DNA of 7,317 bases from Ramlibacter sp. (GTDB lineage: Bacteria > Pseudomonadota > Gammaproteobacteria > Burkholderiales > Burkholderiaceae): contig JACMQP010000324.1 of the NCBI GenBank assembly GCA_014376915.1, positions 1 through 7,317 on the forward strand, read 5' to 3'. Below are positions 1 to 5,903 of the stretch, piece after piece; within the stretch, counting starts at the first letter, position 1, and the number at the start of each line of letters is the position of its first letter. The translations under genes and the position numbers were made by a program. The notes beneath the pieces were generated by a model, which saw only the letters and a list, made by a program, of their open reading frames with translations, had not been told where the DNA came from and did no database searches.

Positions 1-82
1 CGCCGTGGCGCTGCAGGGTTTGCTGCAGGCCGCGCGCCAGCAGCCAGCGCGCGGGACTGAAATATGAAGCCGTCATCAACAT
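1..82 (-). CDS. N-terminus of an unidentified protein (cut by window edge)
   Basis: Reading leftward from an ATG at 82, 27 codons stay open to the window edge (MLMTASYFSPARWLLARGLQ..., continuing QTLQRHG). A good Shine-Dalgarno, GGAGA (complement of 88-92), sits five bases before the ATG. That supports this start over a second in-frame ATG at 76. The visible stretch is basic and rich in Leu, Arg and Gln, with no motif I recognise, so no function is assigned. The gene follows the class II aldolase gene on the same strand after 63 bp with no T-rich terminator hairpin, and so is probably the next operon member. Only the RBS-plus-ATG arrangement and the open frame support it. Confidence 0.55.
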   Translation of the reverse strand, partial: MLMTASYFSPARWLLARGLQQTLQRHG

Positions 83-145
83 GGGTGTCTCCTATTTGAA
101 CTTGCTTTGCGGGAAACCGCCTGACCGATACCAGTCACGTTTTGA

Positions 146-934
146 TCATGTCTTGTAATCGGGGGCACTGCGATCGAGTTTTCGCAGCAGGGCCGGCCAC
201 TCCATCAGGCCATAGGGCCGGCGCGTGCCAGGCTGGTAGTTGCTCCAGGTTTCCTCCAGCACGGGCTGTGCAACGGAAACGAAACGTGTGTTGCATGCCA
301 TTGCCGCCAGTTGCGAGCGGCAGGCCAGCTCCAGCCGGTGCATCCAGTTGAAGGCCTCGCCGATGCTGCGTCCGACCACCAGCGCCCCGTGGTTGCGCAG
401 AATCAGCGCCTCGCCGGTGCCCAGGTCGCGCACCAGCGATTCCTGTTCATCGAGGTTGAGCACCACGCCGCAGTAGTCGTGGTAGCCGATTTTTAGGAAA
501 CGCATTGCGGTCTGCGTGATGGGCAGCAGGCCACATTCCAGCGAGGACACCGCCATCGACGCCCAGCTGTGGGTGTGGATCACACAGGCCAGCTCCGGCC
601 GCGCCTCATGCACTGCGCTGTGAATCACATAGCCAGCCTTGTTGACGCCATAGGCAAGTTCGCCGAAGTCTGGCTTGGCCAGAATCTGGCCGGTGTGGTC
701 GATCTTAATTAGGCTGGACGCGGTGATTTCCTCGTACATCATGCCGTAGGCATTGATGAGAAACGCGCCCTCCTCATCCGGGACACGCGCCGAAATATGG
801 TTGGCCATCATGTCGGACATGCCATACATGTCCACCAGCCGGTAGCATGCTGCCAGGTCCACCCGGGCCTGCCACTCGACGGGGGAGCACCGGGATCGCA
901 TGGAGGGAATGTGCAGTTCTGCGCTGTGGTTCAT
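146..934 (-). CDS. Class II aldolase/adducin family protein
   Basis: This 262-residue protein has the class II aldolase/adducin fold, the family of L-fuculose-1-phosphate aldolase (FucA), RhaD and AraD. Visible landmarks are N45-H46 (MANHIS), the metal-binding pair H120 and H122 in VIHTHSWASMAVS, and H182 in LRNHGALVVG, which matches the third zinc histidine. When the HTH motif is aligned with FucA, the position of the catalytic glutamate (FucA E73) falls on G101. The metal site therefore looks intact, but the classical acid/base residue is missing, as is common in the adducin-like bacterial branch. A retro-aldol activity on a sugar phosphate should not be assumed; a decarboxylase or other metal-dependent lyase role is possible. 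AAAGG lies about six bases before the ATG. The gene is 45 bp after the RraA-like gene and is probably co-transcribed. Cytoplasmic, with no signal peptide. Family certain; substrate unknown. Confidence 0.9.
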   Translation of the reverse strand: MNHSAELHIPSMRSRCSPVEWQARVDLAACYRLVDMYGMSDMMANHISARVPDEEGAFLINAYGMMYEEITASSLIKIDHTGQILAKPDFGELAYGVNKAGYVIHSAVHEARPELACVIHTHSWASMAVSSLECGLLPITQTAMRFLKIGYHDYCGVVLNLDEQESLVRDLGTGEALILRNHGALVVGRSIGEAFNWMHRLELACRSQLAAMACNTRFVSVAQPVLEETWSNYQPGTRRPYGLMEWPALLRKLDRSAPDYKT

Positions 935-979
935 GGCTGCCTTTTAGCAATAAGGATAAAAATCGCCGGGCCTGGCGGC

Positions 980-1657
980 TCAGCGCATGTCTTCGCAGCC
1001 CCGGCTTTTGAGCAGCGCATCGACCCAGCTGCGGTCTACCGTACCGGCCAGGATTTGCGCCATAGTAATGTCTTCCTTGGCGCGATGTTTCGCGGCCATC
1101 TCCAGCAGCACTTCAGCCTGCGCCAGTGGCACGGCCACCACGCCGTCTTCGTCGCCGACGATGATGTCCCCGGGCTGAACCACCATGCCCTCAATCGCGA
1201 TGGCGACGTTGATCTCGCCCGGCCCGTCCTTGTACGGCCCCCGGTGCGTCACACCGGCGGCATAGATCGGGTAAACATCGGCGCTAAGGGTGGCCAGGTC
1301 GCGGATCGCGCCATGGATCACGAACCCCGCCACGCCGCGCTTTTGCGCGTGGCGCATCATCAGTTCGCCGATGATGGCCTGCGAGATTTCGCCGCCCGCA
1401 TCGACCACGATGACGTCGCGCGGCAACGCCATATCGATCGCTTTATGCACCATCAGGTTGTCACCTGGACGCACCTTGACGGTCAGGGCATTGCCGACCA
1501 AGTGTCCGCTCTTGTGCATGGGCCGCAGCCGGGGGCCGGCCGCCGCCATGCGGCTCATGTTGTCGCTGAGGTGGGCCGATGCCACCCCGGCAAAACGGTC
1601 CAGCAGCGCGTCGGTGGCGCGCTGTGGGGCGGGATGAATACGAAAGCCTGTGGCCAT
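980..1657 (-). CDS. RraA-like / HMG-CHA aldolase family protein
   Basis: This 225-residue cytoplasmic protein belongs to the RraA-like family. The family contains 4-hydroxy-4-methyl-2-oxoglutarate / 4-carboxy-4-hydroxy-2-oxoadipate (HMG/CHA) aldolases with oxaloacetate decarboxylase side activity, and the RNase E inhibitor RraA; it is often misnamed a menaquinone methyltransferase. Visible signatures are VVDAGG at 85-89, GELM at 97-100, the R119-D120 pair in IHGAIRD (in characterised aldolases the Arg binds substrate and the Asp helps hold the divalent metal), and GDEDGVVAVP at 168-177. The usual VIDG is VIHG here, with His115 replacing Asp. Retention of Arg-Asp and the catabolic neighbours favour an aldolase or decarboxylase over an RNase E regulator. 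The ATG is preceded by AAAGGAA at about eight bases. The gene lies 28 bp after the aminotransferase gene. The product would be pyruvate plus a second acid (inferred). Family sure; exact reaction not. Confidence 0.88.
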   Translation of the reverse strand: MATGFRIHPAPQRATDALLDRFAGVASAHLSDNMSRMAAAGPRLRPMHKSGHLVGNALTVKVRPGDNLMVHKAIDMALPRDVIVVDAGGEISQAIIGELMMRHAQKRGVAGFVIHGAIRDLATLSADVYPIYAAGVTHRGPYKDGPGEINVAIAIEGMVVQPGDIIVGDEDGVVAVPLAQAEVLLEMAAKHRAKEDITMAQILAGTVDRSWVDALLKSRGCEDMR

Positions 1658-1685
1658 AAAATTTTTCCTTTAATTGAACAATGTA

Positions 1686-2888
1686 TTAGCGCAAGGCCTC
1701 GCAGGCCAGGCGCAGGCGCCGCAGGCCCTCCTGCAGCTTGGGCACCGAGGTGGCAAATGAAATTCTGAAGAAGGGCGAAACACCATAGGCGTCGCCTTGT
1801 AGCACTGCCAGGTTTTGCGCTTCGAGCAGGTACAGCACAAAATCTTCGTCGTTGGCCAGCAGCTTGCCCTCAGGTGTGGCCCGGCCCATCACGCCGGCAC
1901 ACGACGGAAACACGTAAAAAGCGCCCTCGGGCACATGGCAGCTGATGCCGGGGATGCGATTGAGTTCAGCCACGACGATGTCGCGCCTCTGCTGGAAAAT
2001 AGCGGTCCGCTCGGCGATGAAGGCCTGCGGCCCGTTAAGTGCCTCCAGTGCCGCCGCCTGGCTGATGGACGACGCGTTTGATGTGCTTTGCGATTGCAGT
2101 TTGACCATGGCCTTGACCAGGTCGGGGGGCGCACCGCCATAACCGATGCGCCAACCCGTCATGGCATAGGCCTTGGACACGCCATTGATGGTCAGGGTTC
2201 GCGCCTTGAGCTCTGGCTCGACTTGGGCAATGGTCGCAAACCGACGGCCGTCATAGAGGATGTGCTCATAGATGTCATCGGTCATGATCCACACCTGCGG
2301 GTGGCGCACAAGCACCTCAGCCAGGGCCTTGAGCTCGGCATGGGAATAGGTGGCCCCGCTCGGGTTGTTCGGCGCATTGAGCACCAGCCAGCGCGTCTTG
2401 GGGGTGATGGCCCGCTCCAGATCCTCGGCCCGCAGCTTGAAGCCGTTGTCCGGCGAGCACGGCACCAGCACCGGCCGGCCGTCCGCCAGTAAGACAATGT
2501 CGGGGTAGGACACCCAATAAGGCGTAGGCACGATGACTTCGTCGCCGGCGTCCACCGTGCACATCAATGCGTTGAAGATGATCTGCTTGCCGCCCGTGCC
2601 GACTATGATTTCGCTGCCAGCATAGTCCAGGCCGTTGTCGCGCCGGAATTTTTCACGGATGGCGGCCTTGAGTTCCGGCGTGCCGCCCACGTCGGTGTAC
2701 TTGGTTTGGGAATTCGCCATGGCGCGCACCACCGCCTCGCAGACATTGGGGGGCGTGTCGAAATCCGGCTCGCCCGACGTCAGGCCGACGATGTCCCGGC
2801 CGCTTGCCCGCAACTCTCGCGCGCGCTGGCCGGCCATGGAACTCGGAGAAGGTTTGATGCGGTTGAGACGCGCGGCAATAAAACTCAT
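1686..2888 (-). CDS. Class I PLP-dependent aminotransferase (aspartate aminotransferase-like)
   Basis: A 400-residue fold-type I aminotransferase of the AspC/AspB subgroup Ib, full length for the family. It transfers an amino group between an amino acid and a 2-oxo acid using pyridoxal phosphate. Visible residues are the TGGKQ phosphate-binding turn at 98-102, W124 stacking on the cofactor, N175 in NAPNNPSG, D204 and Y207 in DDIY, the Schiff-base lysine K239 in NGVSKAYAMTGWRIGY, R247, and the C-terminal R375 (FFRISFAT) that grips the substrate alpha-carboxylate. The start was placed at 2888: AGAAGGA lies about nine bases upstream and conserved N-terminal sequence begins there. The frame stays open to 3170, but that extension would overlap the LeuD-like gene and is not aminotransferase-like. 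The gene lies 28 bp after the LeuD-like gene. Subgroup Ib includes aspartate, prephenate and other dicarboxylate transaminases. The context suggests it makes or consumes the 2-oxo acid of this pathway rather than serving general aspartate metabolism. Confidence 0.93.
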   Translation of the reverse strand: MSFIAARLNRIKPSPSSMAGQRARELRASGRDIVGLTSGEPDFDTPPNVCEAVVRAMANSQTKYTDVGGTPELKAAIREKFRRDNGLDYAGSEIIVGTGGKQIIFNALMCTVDAGDEVIVPTPYWVSYPDIVLLADGRPVLVPCSPDNGFKLRAEDLERAITPKTRWLVLNAPNNPSGATYSHAELKALAEVLVRHPQVWIMTDDIYEHILYDGRRFATIAQVEPELKARTLTINGVSKAYAMTGWRIGYGGAPPDLVKAMVKLQSQSTSNASSISQAAALEALNGPQAFIAERTAIFQQRRDIVVAELNRIPGISCHVPEGAFYVFPSCAGVMGRATPEGKLLANDEDFVLYLLEAQNLAVLQGDAYGVSPFFRISFATSVPKLQEGLRRLRLACEALR

Positions 2889-2916
2889 ATATAAAAATCC
2901 TTCTGAAACGATACGC

Positions 2917-3429
2917 TCACGCCAGCGTGCGGTGCTGGCGCAAATAGGGAACGAGCCCGCCGGCTTCACGCATGGCCAGCATGAAGTCGGACACAGGCTC
3001 GCAGGCAATGCGCCGGGCCGGCGCGGCGCCGGCATGCAATTCAGGCTGGCCGCCGGGAAAACGCAGTTCAAGCGCTTCTGCCTCGGCCACTTGGCTGGTA
3101 TCGGCCACGATGACCAGCAGGCCGTTGTTAATGGCGTTGCGCCAATAGGTGCGCGAAAAGCTTTTGGCAATGACGGTGCCGATACCCGCGCCGAGCAGCA
3201 CGGTCACCGCCACCTCCATGGCCGATCCGCAGCCAAAGTTGCGGCCCGCCACCAAAATGTCGCCCTGGCGCACGCTGGCGGCAAACGCCGGGTCCACGTC
3301 TTCCAGCAGGTAACTGCTCAGCACCGCGGGGTCCAGGCTTTCCTTCTTGCGGCTGGAGGAAATCAGGTAGTCTGTGTTGATGTCATCGCCCAGCACTCTG
3401 GCGCGTCCGGAGACAGGGCGCACGCTCAT
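2917..3429 (-). CDS. Aconitase-superfamily hydro-lyase small subunit (LeuD/DmdB-like)
   Basis: A 170-residue swivel-domain subunit that pairs with the large subunit encoded just upstream; the two genes overlap by four bases (ATGA), implying translational coupling. Family landmarks are GDDINTD at 14-20, VDPAFAASVRQGDILVAGRNFGCGS through residue 69, and SFSRTYWRNAINNGL at 90-104. The length matches the short archaeal-type LeuD/HacB/DmdB group, not the roughly 200-residue E. coli LeuD. Two departures stand out. The consensus GSSREHA reads GSAMEVA (68-74), so the substrate-contacting Arg is Met71. The specificity loop, YLRT or YLVY in archaeal homoaconitase and isopropylmalate isomerase, is occupied by a Lys-Lys-Glu-Ser stretch near residues 28-31. 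The substrate is therefore probably not isopropylmalate. There is no leuA or leuB nearby, and the setting is catabolic. Subunit identity is secure; the common label '3-isopropylmalate dehydratase' should be treated as a family name only. Confidence 0.9.
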   Translation of the reverse strand: MSVRPVSGRARVLGDDINTDYLISSSRKKESLDPAVLSSYLLEDVDPAFAASVRQGDILVAGRNFGCGSAMEVAVTVLLGAGIGTVIAKSFSRTYWRNAINNGLLVIVADTSQVAEAEALELRFPGGQPELHAGAAPARRIACEPVSDFMLAMREAGGLVPYLRQHRTLA

Positions 3430-4712
3430 ATTGCCGCCCCAATGCGTGCCTCGCCAAGGCGGCCAGACACTGCGGCACTGGCGCAGGCGCGCGGCGACGC
3501 CAGAAAAATCTGTGCCTCGCGGTTGCCCATGCGCCCCTTGAAGTTGCGGTTGGCAGTGGACACCACGCGGCTACCGTCCGCCGGAATGCTGCCGCAGGTG
3601 CCGCAGCAGGCGCCGCAGCCCGGCGGCTGGATTTCGGCGCCCAGCGCCTCGAACTCGGCCAGCAACCCGCCGGCCTGCAGCTCCAGCCGCACCGCTTCAG
3701 AAGCCGGCGTAACGATCAGGCGCACCCCGGGGGCGATACCGCCGCCGGCGCGCAGCACCTCCAGCGCTTCGCGAAAATCCTTGGTGCGCCCGCCCGTGCA
3801 GGTGCCCAAGTACACCATGTCGATGGCTGTCGCCCGTGCTTGTGCCAGGTCCAGCACTTGGTCCACGCGGTGCGGGAGGGCCACCTGCGGCCCGATGGAC
3901 GAAAGATCGACGTCCAGCGTGTCCACGTAAATCGCATCCGCATCGGCAGCGACGGCCTCAAAGGAGTGCGCGCTGCGGCCGCGAAGGTAGGCGGCGGTAC
4001 AGGCGTCAAATGGAAACAGCCCGGCCTTGGCGCCCATTTCCACTGACATGTTGGCCAGCACCATGCGGTCGTCCATGTCCAGCGCGGCCAGGGCGGGACC
4101 GCAAAACTCCAGGGCCAGGTAGCTGGCGCCATCGGCGCCGAGCCGGCGCGCCAGCATCAAGGCCAGGTCCTTGGCCGAGGCAGCGCCAGCCAGCCGGCCG
4201 GACAGCCTGATCTTGAGCGAGCCGGGCACCTGCAGCCAGACCTGGTTGCACTGCAAAATGCCCGCCAGGTCGGAGGAGCCCACGCCGGTTCCGAAAGCGT
4301 TGAGCGCACCGTAAGAGACGGCATGGGAGTCGGCGCCCACCACCAGCTGGCCGGGCAAGACCAGGCCGCGCTCCATCATGAGCTGGTGGCCGATGCCCTC
4401 GCCGACTTCGAAAACGCACACCCCATGCGCCCGGGCATACGCCCGCGCCCGCTCTTGCAGGGCCAGCGCTCCCGCGCCGGAGCCCGGGCCATAGTGGTCA
4501 AAGGCAAAAAACACACGCCCGGTCTGCCGGGGGCCCGGAAGTACAGCCCCTTCGGGCTGCATCTGCCGCAGATAATCGAGCGCCATCGGCACCGACCCGT
4601 CCGTTCCCATCACGGCATCTACCTCGCAAATGGCCAGGTCGCCCGCACGAACATCTTTGCCGGCCGCTCGTGACAGCAGCTTTTCGGCCAAGCTTTTTCC
4701 TCGGGCTGTCAT
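3426..4712 (-). CDS. Aconitase-superfamily hydro-lyase large subunit (LeuC/DmdA-like)
   Basis: This 428-residue large subunit should carry the [4Fe-4S] cluster of a two-subunit aconitase/isopropylmalate-isomerase-type dehydratase that removes and re-adds water on a hydroxy-carboxylate. It begins with the typical KSLAEKLLSRAAGKDV segment. It has the catalytic DSH motif at 128-130, a first cluster cysteine at C305 (LGTCTGGR), and a second pair C366 and C369 in PPGCGACCG. The substrate-binding arginines of STANRNFKGRMGN (R389, R394) match aconitase R447 and R452. The length fits the archaeal-type large subunit (about 420) rather than E. coli LeuC (about 466). The usual CTNGR is CTGGR here, an Asn-to-Gly change beside the cluster. 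All cluster and catalytic residues are present, so an active enzyme is expected. Its stop overlaps the start of the small-subunit gene. The gene starts 40 bp after the binding-protein gene, with only a weak Shine-Dalgarno. Substrate unknown. Confidence 0.92.
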   Translation of the reverse strand: MTARGKSLAEKLLSRAAGKDVRAGDLAICEVDAVMGTDGSVPMALDYLRQMQPEGAVLPGPRQTGRVFFAFDHYGPGSGAGALALQERARAYARAHGVCVFEVGEGIGHQLMMERGLVLPGQLVVGADSHAVSYGALNAFGTGVGSSDLAGILQCNQVWLQVPGSLKIRLSGRLAGAASAKDLALMLARRLGADGASYLALEFCGPALAALDMDDRMVLANMSVEMGAKAGLFPFDACTAAYLRGRSAHSFEAVAADADAIYVDTLDVDLSSIGPQVALPHRVDQVLDLAQARATAIDMVYLGTCTGGRTKDFREALEVLRAGGGIAPGVRLIVTPASEAVRLELQAGGLLAEFEALGAEIQPPGCGACCGTCGSIPADGSRVVSTANRNFKGRMGNREAQIFLASPRACASAAVSGRLGEARIGAAI

Positions 4713-4752
4713 GGGTGGCTCAGGCAGAAAAGCATGGTCGGACGGACTAGGC

Positions 4753-5730
4753 TCAGTTCAACGTGATGTTGGCGCTTTTGACCAGTTTGCCCCACTTGTC
4801 GCTCTCAACACGGATATGCCGCGCAAAAGCCTCGGGCGGGCCGCCCACCGGATCGACGCCCAAACCGGACAGTCGCTGCTTGACCTCGTCGGTTTTCAGG
4901 ATGCGGTCGATGGCAGCGTTGAGCCTGGCAATCACCGGCCTGGGTGTGGCTGCAGGGGCAACAATGCCGCTCCAGGACAGCGACTCATACCCCTTCACAC
5001 CTGCCTCGTCCACGGTCGGAACATCAGGCAAATTCGGCAGGCGTTTGCTGCTGGTCACGGCCAGCGCGCGAAGCTTGCCGCCCTGAACAAAGCCAATCGA
5101 CGAGGGCGCATTGTCGAACAGCATCGTCACCTGGCCGGCGACCACGTCAGTCAAGGCCTGAGCACTGCCGCGATAGGGAACATGCAGGATGTCAACGCCA
5201 GCCATGGCCTTGAACAATTCGCCCGACAAATGGGTTGAACTGCCCGCTCCCGACGACGCAAAACTCAGCGAGCCGGGCTTGCTTTTGGCCAAAGCAATAA
5301 GCTCAGCCATGGTTTTTGCAGGAAAGCTTTGCGGCACCACCAGAATGTTGGTGATGAGCGAGGTGTAGCTGACTGGTGCAAAGTCCTTTGTCGCGTCATA
5401 ACTCATGCTTTTATACAGATAGCTATTGATGGCCAGCACGCCGGTGGTACCCATCAGAAGGGTGTAGCCATCGGCGGCAGACTTCGCGACGGCATCGGCG
5501 CCGATGTTGCCGCCCGCTCCAGCGCGGTTTTCGACCACAAAGGGTTGCTTGAACTCCGCCCCCAGCTTGTCCGCCAGGATACGCGCGACCACGTCGGTCG
5601 AGCCGCCGGCCGCGAACGGCACGATGATGCGTACCGACTTGTTCGGGTAGTCGTCCTGGGCATTACTGGCCGTGGCAACAAGCGCCATACCAGCGAGAAT
5701 TATTGCGCTTGCGCGCGTCCAGACTTTCAT
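4753..5730 (-). CDS. Bug-family (TctC-like) periplasmic substrate-binding protein
   Basis: A 325-residue extracytoplasmic binding protein of the Bug/TctC family, which delivers carboxylates and related ligands to tripartite tricarboxylate transporters. Residues 1-24 form a Sec signal peptide: a basic start (MKVWTR), a hydrophobic core, and a likely cleavage after SNA before QDDYPN. Family hallmarks follow: RIIVPFAAGGSTDVVAR (34-50), VENRAGAGGNIGADAVAKS (66-84), DGYTLLMG (87-94), HVPYRGSAQALTDVVAGQV (183-201) and the LPDVPTVDEAG segment (234-244). Length is normal. TAAGGAA precedes the ATG by about six bases. It is the first gene of the operon, right behind the shared regulatory region, so it would be the most directly induced. 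No TctA or TctB membrane genes are visible, so the membrane partner lies elsewhere or downstream; Bug genes are hugely expanded and often orphaned in Burkholderiales. The ligand cannot be read from the sequence, but the neighbours favour a di- or tricarboxylate or its amino derivative. Confidence 0.95.
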   Translation of the reverse strand: MKVWTRASAIILAGMALVATASNAQDDYPNKSVRIIVPFAAGGSTDVVARILADKLGAEFKQPFVVENRAGAGGNIGADAVAKSAADGYTLLMGTTGVLAINSYLYKSMSYDATKDFAPVSYTSLITNILVVPQSFPAKTMAELIALAKSKPGSLSFASSGAGSSTHLSGELFKAMAGVDILHVPYRGSAQALTDVVAGQVTMLFDNAPSSIGFVQGGKLRALAVTSSKRLPNLPDVPTVDEAGVKGYESLSWSGIVAPAATPRPVIARLNAAIDRILKTDEVKQRLSGLGVDPVGGPPEAFARHIRVESDKWGKLVKSANITLN

Positions 5731-5806
5731 GGGGATTCCTTAAAAAATGTTGTCTCCTGGCGCCTGTCAGCGCGCCACGCGGGGAGGCTCCGTTGCGACA
5801 AAAGAA

Positions 5807-5835
5807 ATTTTAGGCCGCGGCATTAATCAATACAA
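5807..5835 (-). promoter_or_regulatory. Candidate sigma-70 promoter of the leftward operon
   Basis: On the minus strand TTGTAT (complement of 5830-5835) is followed after exactly 17 bases by TAAAAT (complement of 5807-5812), matching the -35 and -10 consensus at 4/6 and 5/6 positions. Transcription would start near 5800, giving a leader of about 70 nt before the binding-protein ATG. This is a by-eye match in an AT-rich stretch, so chance matches are possible. Confidence 0.45.
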
Positions 5836-5845
5836 ACAAATTAAA

Positions 5846-5860
5846 ATACTCTATTGTTAT
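5846..5860. promoter_or_regulatory. Candidate LysR-type operator (T-N11-A)
   Basis: The 15-bp sequence ATACTCTATTGTTAT has ATA and TAT arms around a 9-bp centre and fits the T-N11-A rule for LysR-type regulator boxes. It lies 10 bp upstream of the candidate -35 element of the operon, roughly -46 to -60 from the inferred start, which is the usual location of the primary recognition site. It is also 43 bp before the regulator's own start codon, compatible with autoregulation. The region is AT-rich, so T-N11-A matches are cheap and the assignment is tentative. Confidence 0.35.
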
Positions 5861-5903
5861 GAAAATACGAAAAATAAAGCCAACCTGAAGCCCGACGATT
5901 CCG

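Larger units (their letters stand above)
5731..5903. promoter_or_regulatory. Divergent intergenic region between operon and LysR-type regulator
   Basis: This 173-bp space separates the two divergent start codons. About 5800-5885 is strikingly AT-rich compared with the GC-rich genes on both sides, as expected for promoters and regulator binding sites. Near-flanking stretches (about 5752-5795) return to high GC and form the leader of the operon transcript. Divergence of a LysR-type gene from the operon it controls is the classical arrangement for this regulator family, so both the operon promoter and an autoregulated regulator promoter are expected here. Confidence 0.75.

Noticed and set aside
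109..120. GCGG-GAAA-CCGC hairpin as a terminator between the class II aldolase gene and the next gene
   Set aside because: The stem is only 4 bp, no T tract follows on the minus strand, and the next start codon with a strong Shine-Dalgarno lies just downstream.
797..1768. Long plus-strand open frame opposite the RraA-like and aldolase genes
   Set aside because: It is an antisense shadow in GC-rich coding DNA, with His/Arg-rich low-information composition and no recognisable domain.
2889..3170. N-terminal extension of the aminotransferase frame by 94 codons
   Set aside because: It overlaps the LeuD-like gene in another frame, has no aminotransferase similarity, and a good Shine-Dalgarno with the conserved N-terminus places the start at 2888.
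2635..3930. 431-codon plus-strand open frame opposite the LeuCD-like and aminotransferase genes
   Set aside because: It runs antisense to three well-supported genes, its composition is rich in Arg, Ala, Pro and Ser, and it has no family motif; a shadow of GC-rich codons.
3426..4712. Leucine biosynthesis leuCD assignment
   Set aside because: No leuA or leuB nearby, catabolic neighbours, a LysR-type divergent regulator and altered substrate-contact residues argue against it; only the family name is kept.
5859..5888. Nine-codon frame (MKIRKIKPT) just upstream of the LysR-type start, a possible leader peptide
   Set aside because: No Shine-Dalgarno, it lies in the AT-rich operator region, and nothing suggests attenuation.
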